A DNA stretch of 64,000 bases from Desulfovibrio sp. JY. GTDB lineage: Bacteria > Desulfobacterota > Desulfovibrionia > Desulfovibrionales > Desulfovibrionaceae. Made by a program: the position numbers and the translations under genes. Positions 27,280 through 36,435 of the stretch are shown one piece after another. The stretch lies in NCBI GenBank assembly GCA_021730285.1, contig CP082962.1:1798001-1862000 (forward strand), given 5' to 3'. A model generated the notes under the pieces. That model was not told where the DNA came from and searched no databases. It saw nothing but the letters and a program-made list of their open reading frames with translations. Position 1 is the stretch's first letter, and each line of letters starts with the position of its first letter.

Positions 27280-27465
27280 GCGGGCTCCGGGGAGGGCCGG
27301 CTTGCCCAGGCAGCCAGCCCTTCCTGGATAGGGTATCTTCGACCGTTATTCAAGGCGCGCCGGTGGCGATCCGGCCCTTGCCCGCCGGAGGGAACGCCAG
27401 GGAAGTCCCCGGGCGGTGTCCCGGCCGACGCCCTGATCCTCTCGCTTCCTGCCCGTCTAGAGCGC

Positions 27466-27795
27466 CTACGCGCCCGTTCCCGTGGCCATGGCTCCGCTCG
27501 GGGCGAATTGCGGCAGGACGACGAGCAAGGCGGTTTTTCCACGGCCGGACCAATCGCCAAGGGTCAGGGACGCTTGCAGCCTGTACGCCCCGGGCTGGGC
27601 CAGGTCGCCGTGGCCGGTGGTATAGGCCAGAAAGCGTGTTTCCCCGTCTTCCGTCGTGATGTCCGCCGGCCATCTGGCCGTGGAGCCATCGGGCTTTCGC
27701 ACCATGAGCGCCGCGTTTGTCGCGGCCGTGATGTCCCGGCCGCAATCGAGGACGATTTGCAGGCCCGTATCGCCCTGATAGATCGTATCGGCCAT
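27466..27795 (-). CDS. Small beta-rich virion-cluster protein
   Basis: The 109-residue protein starts after GGAGGGATC and is the last gene of the cluster. It reads as a single beta-sandwich (LQIVLDCGRDI, AALMVRKPDGSTARW, TRFLAYTTGHGDL, GAYRLQASLTLGDWSGRGKTALLVV), similar in style to small phage baseplate or fibre accessory domains (BppU-N-like). No firm family assignment can be made. Confidence 0.6.
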   Translation of the reverse strand: MADTIYQGDTGLQIVLDCGRDITAATNAALMVRKPDGSTARWPADITTEDGETRFLAYTTGHGDLAQPGAYRLQASLTLGDWSGRGKTALLVVLPQFAPSGAMATGTGA

Positions 27796-27804
27796 GATCC
27801 CTCC

Positions 27805-28995
27805 TTATGCCTGCTCCGCTTCGATGGGCGACGCCAGGCGTATGGCGACGGCAACTGGCGATGCCCTTCGAACCGTTGTCGTGATGGGCGACGCCAGGCG
27901 CGCGACCTCGCGTACGGGTGTTTCCCCGGCAAGCGATCGCGCCAGCAGGCCCAGCACGGAAGCCGGCACCCCGGCCGCGCTTGCCGCCGTGGCGGCGGCC
28001 GCCCGGGTGACGATCGGGGTTTGGGCGGCGTCAGGGGCCACGATGGCCACTGACGTCCCCGTGTGTTTGCCCGGGGTTGCGCCGAAAAGGGCCGGCGGCG
28101 GATCGGCGCGGCCACGTCCGACCGGATGGGCCGCCATCGCGGCGGCGACGCAACGCGCCGCCGCGACCAGAACGTAAATCCCCTGGGTGACGGACGCCGC
28201 GACGGGCCGGGACGCAAGCATCGAGAGCGCCTTGGCGCATGTCGCCGAAGCCTCGGTCCATCCGGCGGCGACGCCAGTGGCGAACGACGACGTTTCGGTC
28301 TCCACGCCGGCGTCGACCCTGGCCGCGTCATTGGCCTCCCGGGCTGTGGGGCCCAACGTGGTGGACGGGACGGCCGCCTTGGCCTCGCCTCCCCCGGAAG
28401 CCGCGTTCGCCCCGAAATACCCGCGCGCGGAAGATGCCGCGACAAGCGTCGTCGGGACCTGCCATGCGACATGCAGCTCGGGATATCCCGTGCCGTTGCC
28501 AAAGCAGTAAAACGCGCGCTCGGCGCCGGAAGAGCTTCCGCTATCCAGCACAAAGATCTGCAGGGCGTTTCCCGCCGCCCATCCCGTCCTGTTCACGACC
28601 TCCTGGATGGCGGAAGCGATATCCGGGGAATCGTACGCCTGTGCCGTCCAGTCGCCGGGAGACCAGTTCACGCCGCTGGATTTCGTACGGCTGTTGGCGT
28701 CGGCAATGGATGTCGGCGCGTGTGGGGAGTCGGCCAGCTCGGCGCGAACGCTCCAGGCTATCGTTTTCGAGGTATGGTTGCCGTTGGAGGTGAGCCGCAA
28801 GATCGCGGACGTGATCGTCGCCCCCTGGGGAATGGCGACATTTTGGAACCGTGCCCAGGCGCTTTCGCTGTTGCCGCTGTAGTTGCCCGCGGCGGCTGTC
28901 CGGCCGTTGTAGCCGGATGAGGCAAACCAGCCGCCGTTACCAAACCAATAGCCGGTATCCGTGGATGTCGCGGGATAAAAGACGCTGCTCGCCAT
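27805..28995 (-). CDS. Fibre/adhesin-like protein, jelly-roll domain plus Ala-rich tail
   Basis: Residues 1-185 of the 396-residue protein read like a carbohydrate-binding jelly-roll domain (FYPATSTDTGYWFGNGGW, ITSAILRLTSNGN, DIASAIQEVVNRTGW, YPELHVAWQ), of the DNRLRE/CBM96 style. The remaining 200 residues are Ala-, Val- and Thr-rich and end in three decapeptide-like repeats (RLASPI, RRASPV, RLASPI) encoded by an 18-base exact direct repeat at 27823-27840 and 27883-27900. The low-complexity tail is unusual for a virion protein but contains no stop codon. It may bind a cell-surface glycan. Confidence 0.65.
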   Translation of the reverse strand: MASSVFYPATSTDTGYWFGNGGWFASSGYNGRTAAAGNYSGNSESAWARFQNVAIPQGATITSAILRLTSNGNHTSKTIAWSVRAELADSPHAPTSIADANSRTKSSGVNWSPGDWTAQAYDSPDIASAIQEVVNRTGWAAGNALQIFVLDSGSSSGAERAFYCFGNGTGYPELHVAWQVPTTLVAASSARGYFGANAASGGGEAKAAVPSTTLGPTAREANDAARVDAGVETETSSFATGVAAGWTEASATCAKALSMLASRPVAASVTQGIYVLVAAARCVAAAMAAHPVGRGRADPPPALFGATPGKHTGTSVAIVAPDAAQTPIVTRAAAATAASAAGVPASVLGLLARSLAGETPVREVARLASPITTTVRRASPVAVAIRLASPIEAEQA

Positions 28996-29004
28996 GGAAG
29001 GGCC

Positions 29005-29424
29005 CTAGCTCATCACCACGACGCCGCCGGCGTCGAACTGCACCGTGAACGTGCCGCTCGTGACGCCTTTTTCCTCGCCGAAGTCCAGCAGACACACCAG
29101 CGGACCGGTCAGCTCGCCCACGGTCTTGTCGGCGTAGACGGCGGCGTAACGGGCCGTGACCGTGGCCTCGGTCCAACTCGGGTCGTCGGCGTCGAGCACG
29201 GCCGAGTCGCTGGAAAGGGCCCAGGTCACCCCGGCGAGGGCCGCACCGCCGCTTGTGTAGCCCGTGCCGGACACTTCCTGTCCGGCCACGTCGGCATAGA
29301 CGGCATGGCCGGCGTTTGGCGTATGGGCGCTGGTGAGCAGGGCCAGGCGCAGGGTGTCGGAAGCCAGGTCGAAGACGCCGTTGCCCAGGGACCGCTTGAA
29401 CGCCGGATAGATCAGATTGGCCAT
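29005..29424 (-). CDS. Small virion-associated protein
   Basis: The 139-residue protein has a strong AAGGAGGAACAGTC before the ATG. The start, ANLIYPAFKRSLGNGVFDL, and the following DTLRLALLTSAHTPN match a type of small structural protein common in tailed-phage fibre regions; I do not recall a precise name. The rest is beta-rich and acidic (DDPSWTEATVTARYAAVYAD, LLDFGEEKGVTSGTFTVQF). It lies between the coiled-coil protein and the jelly-roll protein. Confidence 0.65.
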   Translation of the reverse strand: MANLIYPAFKRSLGNGVFDLASDTLRLALLTSAHTPNAGHAVYADVAGQEVSGTGYTSGGAALAGVTWALSSDSAVLDADDPSWTEATVTARYAAVYADKTVGELTGPLVCLLDFGEEKGVTSGTFTVQFDAGGVVVMS

Positions 29425-29440
29425 GACTGTTCCTCCTTGG

Positions 29441-31360
29441 TTAGACCTTGTAGTTGTAATTGTGGTTGTAGCTTTCCCGGAAACCGTTCGACTTGGAGGT
29501 CGATTCGCTGACGGAACGCTGGGTGGACTCGGTGGTGGAGGTGTTCGTGCGCTGGCCGATGGACTCGCTGTAGCCGATCTGGGCCGAGGCATTGACGGAA
29601 CTTAAGGCGCTGGCCGCCATCTGGGCCGAGACCTGGGCCCCGGAACGGATCTTTTCCGCTTCCAGGCGCAGTTCGCCGAGGGAATTTTGCAGCAGCATGT
29701 CCGCCTCCTTGATGGAGACCTCGGCCGCCTTGAGATAGGCGTCGATCTGCCCGGCGTGGTCCTTGGCGCGCAGGTCGGCGTCGGCCCGGCGCGCGGCAAG
29801 GAGCGACTCGTAGCCGCGAAGGGCCAGCTCCTTGTCCTTGAGCAGCGCCTCGGCCCGGGCCCGGGCCTGGGCCAGTTCGGCCTCGAAGCGGGACACGTCG
29901 GCCTTGTAGGCCTCGAGCCTGACCGTATTTGCCTCGGACGAAACGGCCAGCCGCGTATCCGCCACGGTTTTGGCCGCGGCCACGCGTTCGCCGTAGGCCC
30001 GCACCTGTTCGGCGTAGATGCGCGCCTTGGCCTCCTGTCCTGCCATGGCCGCGGCCTGGGCATTGTAGCGGGAGGTGTTGGCGTTGACGCCCGCCACGTA
30101 GGCCTGGATTTGGGCCTCGTAGGCGCTCAGGCGGTCGCGGCCCAGGGCCGACTTGGCCGCCGCGCCTTCCATGCGGGCCTTGTAGAGCCCGACCAGGGCG
30201 GAAACACCGGACAGTTCGGCCAGATACAGGTCGGCGGCGCGCTTTTGGGCCTCGCCGGAAAGCCGCGCGCCTTCCAGGCGCACCTTGTAGGCCTCGAGGT
30301 CGGACAGGGACGCCCGGATGCGGGCCTCGAACACCGCCGCGTCGGCCTGGTAGCGGGCGAGCTGGGCGTTGTGGACGGCCACCTCGGCGTTGAGCGCCTC
30401 GTAGCCGTACTGGGCCAGCGCTTTGGCCCCGTCGAAGGCCCGGGCGGCGCGCTGGTTGAAAAGCTCGATGTTTTGCGCTTCCAGGGCCAGCGCCTGTTCC
30501 ATCACGGCCTTGTCCGCCGCCGTGGCCAGGTCGGCCTGCTTGGCCAGGATATTGAGGTTCTCCTCGGCCATCCGGTCGGCATGGTCGGCGTAAATTTGGC
30601 GCATGAGTTCGGCCATGGGGCCGCTTAGGGCCGAGGCTCCCCGGGCGGCGAAGCTGTCGCCGAGTTCGGTCAGCCGTTTGGCCAGCTCGTCCTCGGCCCG
30701 CCTTTGCGCCCGCTGCCAGAGCCTTTCCTCCAGCTCGGCCCCCTGGCCCGCGCCGCCCGCGACAAGGGCTTTCGTGATCTTGTCCGTGACCGCCGCGCGC
30801 ACCGGCGAATCATAGGTTTCCTCTCCCGGCAGGACGAAGAGGTTTCCCGGCGCGACAAGCTCGGGCATGGGCGGCCGTTCCCCCTCGAAGGTCGGGGTGA
30901 TGGGGCCGGGCAGCTCGGGGATGGTGATGGCGTCGAAAACCGGCGGATCGGGCAGGACGATGGCCGGATCGGCCGGGAACTCGATATCCGGCACGCCCGG
31001 CGCGTCGCCCGGAGCCTCGGGCCAGGTAAGGTCCGGATCGTCCGGCAGGCTGATCTCCGGCGGGGCGACGGTGAAGTCCGGCGTTTCGATGCCGTCGAGG
31101 CTGGTGGTGGACAGTTGCGGGGCGGCGGGCGCGGCGACCTCGCCGAGGCGCACGGCGTCGAGGTCCGGAACATCGGGCAGGCCGGCGTATTCCGGCGCGT
31201 CCGGCATGGCGGGCAGGTCCACGGACGGGTAGGTGAGCCTGGCCACGCCGCCGAGCTGGTTTAAAAACGAGATGGCGGAAAGCCAGGCGTCGTTGGCGTA
31301 GTTCTGGGCCGTGTCGAACTTGTTGCGGACGATGCCGGCCGCGCCGGTGGAATCGCTCAT
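29441..31360 (-). CDS. Long coiled-coil virion protein with Pro/Asp-rich N terminus
   Basis: The 639-residue protein has three parts: a helical start (about 1-40); an extended stretch to about residue 165 with regular Pro-Asp/Pro-Glu dipeptides (DAPEYAGLPDVPDLD, DPDLTWPEAPGDAP); and about 430 residues of Ala/Glu/Arg-rich heptads predicted to form long coiled coils (ALALEAQNIELFNQRAARA). The last 40 residues are Ser/Thr/Asn-rich and end in HNYNYKV. It could be an internal ejection protein, stalk or tape-measure substitute. Its ATG overlaps the previous stop (ATGA), so translation is coupled. Confidence 0.7.
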   Translation of the reverse strand: MSDSTGAAGIVRNKFDTAQNYANDAWLSAISFLNQLGGVARLTYPSVDLPAMPDAPEYAGLPDVPDLDAVRLGEVAAPAAPQLSTTSLDGIETPDFTVAPPEISLPDDPDLTWPEAPGDAPGVPDIEFPADPAIVLPDPPVFDAITIPELPGPITPTFEGERPPMPELVAPGNLFVLPGEETYDSPVRAAVTDKITKALVAGGAGQGAELEERLWQRAQRRAEDELAKRLTELGDSFAARGASALSGPMAELMRQIYADHADRMAEENLNILAKQADLATAADKAVMEQALALEAQNIELFNQRAARAFDGAKALAQYGYEALNAEVAVHNAQLARYQADAAVFEARIRASLSDLEAYKVRLEGARLSGEAQKRAADLYLAELSGVSALVGLYKARMEGAAAKSALGRDRLSAYEAQIQAYVAGVNANTSRYNAQAAAMAGQEAKARIYAEQVRAYGERVAAAKTVADTRLAVSSEANTVRLEAYKADVSRFEAELAQARARAEALLKDKELALRGYESLLAARRADADLRAKDHAGQIDAYLKAAEVSIKEADMLLQNSLGELRLEAEKIRSGAQVSAQMAASALSSVNASAQIGYSESIGQRTNTSTTESTQRSVSESTSKSNGFRESYNHNYNYKV

Positions 31361-32775
31361 GACGCCTCCTTGGGGATGATGATCGGGGTGAGCCCGGCGG
31401 CGGCCGCCTGGCCGAGCTCCTGGTCGTCGGCCACGAACAGGCCGGTGAGCCCTTCGAGCTGGAGCAGGTAGGCCTGGTCGGCGGACAGGGCGTAGTGGAA
31501 GAAGCGGGGCAGGGCCACGTCCATGACGGGGTTCATGCGGTAGGCCCCGATGGCCGCGCCGGTACGGCCGTTATGGAGCGTCCAGGCGTTGACGCCGCTG
31601 GCCTGGTAGACGCAGGCGTCGTCCATGGCGCAAAGGGGCTGGTTTCCGGTCCAGACCGAAGCTTCGGCGTCGTCTTCCCGGGCCACGTAGACGCGCACCG
31701 TGCCGTCCGCGTCGTGGGTCATGACCACGTGGTGCCACAGCCCGTATTCCAGGGGATCGGTCAGGGCCGGGGCGAAGCCGAACTGGCTTTCGAAGTTGGA
31801 CAGCCGCGCCCCGAGCAGCCGGTTGCCGTTGTAGACAAAGAGCCCGGCCGCCTGGAGGCCGAGGATGAAGCCGTGGGGATAGGGGTAGGCGTGGCCCGCC
31901 GCGTCGCGGTATACGTCGCCGGTTAGAGGCGGCGCGTCCGGGCAGGCCGTGGCCGAGCGTTTGGCCCCGGCGAGTTCCTCGGTCTGGCTGGTGAAGTCCG
32001 AGTTCCAGGGCGACCAGGGATAGGTGACGATTTCCGACCAGCCGGGGTGCAGATGCGGCGAACAAAACCCCAACACCGGGGAAATGCTGCCCGGGCAGTC
32101 CCAGGTGAAGTCCGAGCCGTCCCCGCTTTGCAGGAAATAAGCGCGGAAGGGGTTGCGCACGCCCCTGTCGTCGTAGGTGTAGTCGTACTCCAGGGGCTCG
32201 CGTAAGCGCATCAGGCAGCTGACGGAAAACGGCACGTTGTCGGGAATGTGGCCCCGGCCGAAAAGCAGGCCCGAGGCCGCGCCGCCGGGGAGCGCGAACA
32301 CGCCCGGATCGCGCGCGATGCCGGCTTGTGGCAGGCCCTCGGGCGCGGCCAGCCCGGCTTGCGCGGGCGCGAGGACGGTGACGTCGTTGCCGAGCCCCAG
32401 GGACCAGCCGGCCAGGTCGCCGTCGGTGACGGCATTTTGCAGGCTGGTCATCCCCTCGTAGCGGGCCAGGCAGTCCGGGATGGCGAAAAATTCGCCTTCC
32501 CTCTCCGGGCGCGGCCGGAGCGGGGGGCGTTCGCCCGCCCGGGAGATTCTGTGGCGCGGGGCCACGATGTCCACCCGGTCGAGGCTCCCGGTGCGGCCGC
32601 ACACGATGGTTTCGCCGCCGGGGAGGCGCAGGACGCGGGAATAGACCGGCAGGTCGAACACGTTTTCCCGGTCCATGACCGCAAGCTCCCGGAGCGCCTG
32701 GCCACGCAGCCCGGCCAGCGTTGCGGCGTCGCCGTCGTAGCGCAGGCGCGCCGTGGGACGGAAATCGCGGTTCAC
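31357..32775 (-). CDS. Virion protein with laminin-G/concanavalin-like domain
   Basis: A 472-residue protein. Its GTG start overlaps the previous stop (GTGA), although the frame is open far upstream. Beta-rich modules dominate: an N-terminal region with FDLPVYSRVLRLPGGETIVCG, a central section with NPFRAYFLQSGDGSDFTWD, and a LamG-like sandwich around residues 255-420 (FILGLQAAGLFVYNGNRLLG, GLWHHVVMTHDADGTVRVYV). Such domains bind glycans or proteins at the host surface. It is most likely a fibre or adhesion component of the particle. Confidence 0.65.
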   Translation of the reverse strand: MNRDFRPTARLRYDGDAATLAGLRGQALRELAVMDRENVFDLPVYSRVLRLPGGETIVCGRTGSLDRVDIVAPRHRISRAGERPPLRPRPEREGEFFAIPDCLARYEGMTSLQNAVTDGDLAGWSLGLGNDVTVLAPAQAGLAAPEGLPQAGIARDPGVFALPGGAASGLLFGRGHIPDNVPFSVSCLMRLREPLEYDYTYDDRGVRNPFRAYFLQSGDGSDFTWDCPGSISPVLGFCSPHLHPGWSEIVTYPWSPWNSDFTSQTEELAGAKRSATACPDAPPLTGDVYRDAAGHAYPYPHGFILGLQAAGLFVYNGNRLLGARLSNFESQFGFAPALTDPLEYGLWHHVVMTHDADGTVRVYVAREDDAEASVWTGNQPLCAMDDACVYQASGVNAWTLHNGRTGAAIGAYRMNPVMDVALPRFFHYALSADQAYLLQLEGLTGLFVADDQELGQAAAAGLTPIIIPKEAS

Positions 32776-33239
32776 GCCAGCCTCCGGTCCAAGGGCAGGG
32801 CGACGAGGGTGACGGCCCCGAGATCGAACGCGCCCCGGGCGCGGCTTGCGATCTCCGCCTGCCAGTGCTCGCCGCGTCCCCGGCCGAGCCGGGCCACCGT
32901 ACGGCCGGGGAGCCCCCCGCTTCCGGCCGGTCCGGCCACGCCTTCCAGCTTCGAGCCGTCCGAGCTGGCGGCGGAAACGACGGTCTCGCCGTCGATACGC
33001 CCTTCGAGGACAAGGCCGAGCAGCCGCTTGGGGCCGGGCTGGCCGCAGTCGGTTGCCGGCAGAGTCAGGCGCGCGGCAATGGGCGCGCCGTCGTCGGTGT
33101 CGCCGCCGATCCGGCAGAGTCGCTTGCCGTCGGAGAACACGACCGCTTCGCCGTGGCGGCAGGCGGCAACGACCGGCAGGCCGGCCAGGCTCGTTATCGC
33201 GCCGCTGTCCAGTTCCAGGGAAAAACCGATGGTCGTCAT
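32772..33239 (-). CDS. Small beta-rich virion-cluster protein
   Basis: The 155-residue protein has its ATG fused to the preceding stop (TGATG), which fixes the start at 33239. It contains repeated beta strands (TIGFSLELDSGAITSLAGLP, VVFSDGKRLCRIGGDTDD, ETVVSAASSDGSKLEGVAG). No family was recognised. Its position between the transglutaminase-like protein and the LamG-like protein places it in the fibre unit. Confidence 0.65.
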   Translation of the reverse strand: MTTIGFSLELDSGAITSLAGLPVVAACRHGEAVVFSDGKRLCRIGGDTDDGAPIAARLTLPATDCGQPGPKRLLGLVLEGRIDGETVVSAASSDGSKLEGVAGPAGSGGLPGRTVARLGRGRGEHWQAEIASRARGAFDLGAVTLVALPLDRRLA

Positions 33240-34891
33240 CACCACTCCTCGCCGACGGCGGCGTCACAGGGACAGGTAACAAGGGCTGCGTTGCCGGGCC
33301 TGGCCAGGCCGCGCGCGCCAAGGGCCGCCGCCTGGAGCATGGCCTGCACGATGGCGATTTCCCGGCCCTCGGCCGAAGCGTCCGGCACGGGCAGGGACAA
33401 TCCGCCCGGGGCCAGGGAACCGGGCGTGCCGTCGGCGGCGCAGCGCGGCCGGGGCAGCAGGCAAAGAGCCCTGGCGACGCGTCCCGCCTCGCCACGGCCC
33501 AGGTTGCGCCACAGGGGCATGGTGACATGCCCCGCGACCAGCACGCCCGCCTTGGCCGCACCCGTGCTTCGTGTCCGGCCAAGACGCATGGCCGCCGTCG
33601 CGCCGCCGCCCGCCTGGGCGGCAATTTCGGGAACCTGCGGGACAAGACGGGCCCTGCCGCCGCAAGCCGCTTCAAGGATGGCGTCCGGGAAGGTCATGGC
33701 GGCCAGGACCGAACCGGCCGAGCCGGATGCGGTTGGATGCGGGATGCGGCAGGAACCGCCTGCGCCCGCGCGTCCCTGGCAACGTGCCCAGCCGGACGGG
33801 ACGTGAAGGGACGCCTGGCCGCCAAGCGCGCCCGAAGCGTCCAGGACGGCGGCCGGAAGCGCCACCGCGTCGGCCATGGCCCGGGCGAAAAAGACCGCCG
33901 CGTCCTGGCGCACCGTGAAAAAGGAGCCGGCCGTCAAGGCGTAGTCCACCACGGCGTAGTAGGCCGACACGCCAAGCACGGGCAGGCCGGCGACCGCGCC
34001 CTGGGCCGCGCCGCAGGTCCAGTCGAGGGCCACCCAGCGGCCGTCGGACACCCGGCGGTAGCCCACCCAGCTGTGCCCCTCGCGGTCGATGCCCACCCGG
34101 CCGAAGGCCGTGACCAGCCGGTCGGCCGGTGCGCCGGCGGCCAGCAGCAGGGCATGGAGCAGGATGGCCCCGTCCTCGCAGTCGCCGCAGCCCCGGAAGT
34201 AGGTGCCCAGGGCGCAGTTCCAGATATCCGTGTCGTCGTCGCCATCGGCCGCGTAGGTGATGCGCCGGGCCACGGCCGCGAGCATGGCCCCGGCCAGGGC
34301 GTCCCAGCCCACCGACGCATCCGCCAGCGACGCGGCCACGGCGGCCAGTTCGGGATCGTTTCGGCAGAGCAGGGCGACCACGGCGGCGGACCCGGCCTGG
34401 CTGGTCACGGGGCTGTCCAGGCCGCACAGGTAGGCGTGGACGGCGAGGACCGGCAGTGTCGTCGCGCCGGAACCCGTGCGCGCGGAAGCGCCGTCCAGGC
34501 CGTAGGCGGCTATGGCCGGAAGCGCTGTCTCCCCGCAGGCTCCGGCAAGGCCCAGGCCGAAAAGGGCGGTGAGCGTCGCCTGGGCCTTGCGGGCCAGGCT
34601 GGCTTGTCCGGCGATTTCCGGGATCGGCAGGGCACTTTGCCCCCAGGCCGGACGCCAGCCGTCGGTCGTCGCCAGGGCGGCCAGTCCGGTCAGGGACACT
34701 CCTGCGGCCGGCAGCCAGTCGCCCGAGGCGGCGATTTCCGGGATCGGCAGGGGGATGCCGTCGGCGGCGGTGACCACGCCGCAGGTGCCGGTCCCCGCAA
34801 CATCCCACTGAAGGGCGGCCAGTCCCGAGGCGGTGAGGTGTTCTTCCTCCACGGCCTCCATGGTCAGCAGGTACTGTTCAAGAGAGGGCAT
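33239..34891 (-). CDS. Virion-cluster protein with transglutaminase-like domain
   Basis: The 550-residue protein follows GGGGAGG. Residues about 205-295 form a transglutaminase-like fold with a possible triad Cys238 (GCGDCEDGAILLHALL), His273 (REGHSWVGYR) and Asp290 (WVALDWT). Such domains act as cysteine peptidases, amidases or cross-linkers. The flanks are Ala/Gly-rich with recurring short motifs (PIPEIAA near 50, PIPEIAG near 90, PEIAAQA near 435), suggesting internally repeated domains. In a virion it could process a structural protein or attack a cell-wall peptide. Its stop overlaps the next start by one base. Confidence 0.75.
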   Translation of the reverse strand: MPSLEQYLLTMEAVEEEHLTASGLAALQWDVAGTGTCGVVTAADGIPLPIPEIAASGDWLPAAGVSLTGLAALATTDGWRPAWGQSALPIPEIAGQASLARKAQATLTALFGLGLAGACGETALPAIAAYGLDGASARTGSGATTLPVLAVHAYLCGLDSPVTSQAGSAAVVALLCRNDPELAAVAASLADASVGWDALAGAMLAAVARRITYAADGDDDTDIWNCALGTYFRGCGDCEDGAILLHALLLAAGAPADRLVTAFGRVGIDREGHSWVGYRRVSDGRWVALDWTCGAAQGAVAGLPVLGVSAYYAVVDYALTAGSFFTVRQDAAVFFARAMADAVALPAAVLDASGALGGQASLHVPSGWARCQGRAGAGGSCRIPHPTASGSAGSVLAAMTFPDAILEAACGGRARLVPQVPEIAAQAGGGATAAMRLGRTRSTGAAKAGVLVAGHVTMPLWRNLGRGEAGRVARALCLLPRPRCAADGTPGSLAPGGLSLPVPDASAEGREIAIVQAMLQAAALGARGLARPGNAALVTCPCDAAVGEEW

Positions 34892-35090
34892 GGCGCCTCC
34901 CCGGCAGTTCGAGCCGCACACGCACTCCGGCAAAGGGGTTGTGCCGCGCGCTTTGCTCCGGCGCGCAGCCGGCGGAGGACGATTCCGCGTCGCGCAGGTC
35001 CTGGAAGGGCCGGGGAAGCAGGGGCGGCACGGGCCTGCTTGTCGCGCCGGCATCCGGTGCTTCCGGTATCTCCGGTAGAGGGGTCAGCAT
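34878..35090 (-). CDS. Short proline-rich protein, doubtful to probable
   Basis: A 70-residue frame fills the space between two cluster genes and overlaps the next start by 14 bases. GAAGGTGA lies five bases before the ATG at 35090; an upstream GTG at 35099 is an alternative. The product is Pro/Ala/Arg-rich (LTPLPEIPEAPDAG, PVPPLLPRPFQDLR) with no recognised domain. It fits the packing of this gene set, but composition alone could also produce such a frame. Confidence 0.45.
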   Translation of the reverse strand: MLTPLPEIPEAPDAGATSRPVPPLLPRPFQDLRDAESSSAGCAPEQSARHNPFAGVRVRLELPGRRHALS

Positions 35091-35126
35091 GGGCGTCACC
35101 TTCGGGAAAAAAGATTGTCGGCGGAC

Positions 35127-35795
35127 TTAGAACGTGCCGTAGAGCACGAGTTCGGACACGAGGTAGGTGCCGTAGATGTCCGGCTTGAAGTCCGAAATCA
35201 CCATGCGGTAGGCCAGGAAATAGTGGCTGTCGGGGATGTCCATGCGGTCGGACAGGAACACGGCCGGGTCCCACCAGGAGCAGTCCTCGTCGTCGTAGGG
35301 GCTATCGTAGACCATGCGCATTCCGGTGAAGTCCTTCATGTCCAGAAGCGTGGTCCAGTTGGCCTCGTCGTTGGAGCCTTCCAGGGTGAAGCTGGTGGGA
35401 TTGGCGCAGGGCCCGGAGCCGCAGGGGCAGTAGATGCGTTCGTCGGACACGCTGCAGGCGAATTGGAAGCCCGTGACTCTGAGCGGCTCGGTGAAGCGCG
35501 CGCCGACGTATTCGGGCACGGCGTTTTTCGGGTTGGGCCGCCAGCAGCCGTTGATCATATCGCCCTGGCCGATCATCTGGTTGCGCACGGACCAGGGCTC
35601 GTACGCGCCGTTGGTGGAGTAGAAGACTTCGCCCGAGGTGCGCACCACGCGGTCCTCGTCGGCCGGGACGTGGCCGAAGACGTCGTTGAAACGGCGCACG
35701 AAAAGCAGGTCCCGGTAAAGCTCCGGCGCGGTGGCGTCGGGCGCGACCATGGTGACGGCATCGCCCGAGCGGCTGTAGATGGAGACGGATTCCAT
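35127..35795 (-). CDS. Virion protein with discoidin (F5/8C)-like features
   Basis: The 222-residue protein starts after AGGAAAACGCC. It has the feel of a coagulation-factor 5/8 type C domain: TGFQFACSVSDERI, SFTLEGSNDEANWTTLLDMKDF, YFLAYRMVISDFK and a closing VSELVLYGTF. Such beta-barrels bind sugars or lipids. A cysteine cluster (IYCPCGSGPCANP) inside it may bind metal. It probably helps the particle recognise a cell surface. Confidence 0.7.
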   Translation of the reverse strand: MESVSIYSRSGDAVTMVAPDATAPELYRDLLFVRRFNDVFGHVPADEDRVVRTSGEVFYSTNGAYEPWSVRNQMIGQGDMINGCWRPNPKNAVPEYVGARFTEPLRVTGFQFACSVSDERIYCPCGSGPCANPTSFTLEGSNDEANWTTLLDMKDFTGMRMVYDSPYDDEDCSWWDPAVFLSDRMDIPDSHYFLAYRMVISDFKPDIYGTYLVSELVLYGTF

Positions 35796-35804
35796 GGCGT
35801 TTTC

Positions 35805-36368
35805 CTACAGTTGGAGGGCGACGTCGCCGCCGAGTTGCAAGGTGCCGGTCACCACGATGCCGCCTGCCGGCATGTCGCCGCGATACCAGACCACGCTGGT
35901 CCGGCCCGTGCCGTCGTCGTCCTGGAGATAGACGGCGTCCGGCGCGGCAAGAGGTTCCGACAGGTCGGTCGCCGCCGGGATCAGCGTGTCCCAGACGTCC
36001 ACGGTTTCGAAGGAGCGGTACACGCCCGTGGCCTCGATCCGGATGCCCTTGACCAGGGCCAGGGCGTAGCGGGTGGCGTCCGCGTCCGGCAGGTAGAACC
36101 GGCCGTAGCCGTAATGGGCCAGCTTGAGCGAGAAATCGTCGTCGTCGCCGGTGTCGGAATAGATGGTTTCCAGCGTCGGCAGGGGCTCGCCGGGGGTGAG
36201 GCTCCCGGAGAGCACGCCGCTCCGAGGCGTCCGGGACAGGGTGACCCGGCTGCCGTAGGAATAGGGCGTGGCCCGGGCCGTGTCGAAGGCCTGGCCGCAG
36301 GTCACGCGGATGCGGGCGGGGAAGCCTTCGAAGCGGCAGTGCATGGAGAGCGGATAGATGTCGGACAT
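35805..36368 (-). CDS. Virion-cluster protein of unknown function
   Basis: The 187-residue protein is the first gene of the fibre unit and is preceded by GGGGAAGGG. It reads as mixed beta structure with an acidic loop (TIYSDTGDDDDFSLKLAHYG) and strands FYLPDADATRYALALVKGIRIEAT and GGIVVTGTLQLGGDVALQL. No family was recognised. The upstream 524 bases are non-coding and may hold its promoter. Confidence 0.65.
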   Translation of the reverse strand: MSDIYPLSMHCRFEGFPARIRVTCGQAFDTARATPYSYGSRVTLSRTPRSGVLSGSLTPGEPLPTLETIYSDTGDDDDFSLKLAHYGYGRFYLPDADATRYALALVKGIRIEATGVYRSFETVDVWDTLIPAATDLSEPLAAPDAVYLQDDDGTGRTSVVWYRGDMPAGGIVVTGTLQLGGDVALQL

Positions 36369-36435
36369 GATCCCTTCCCCGCCGGCATGGTGCCGGGTTT
36401 CATCTTCTTTGGTTTGATTCGGTCATCTGGTGGTT

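Noticed and set aside
27280-27465. Attachment site for the virion cluster
   Set aside because: I compared this interval with 43860-44130 and saw no shared direct repeat; no tRNA gene is present at either edge.
27805-28995. Diversity-generating retroelement target in the fibre protein
   Set aside because: No reverse transcriptase or template repeat was seen in the window; the repeats are simple in-frame decapeptides.
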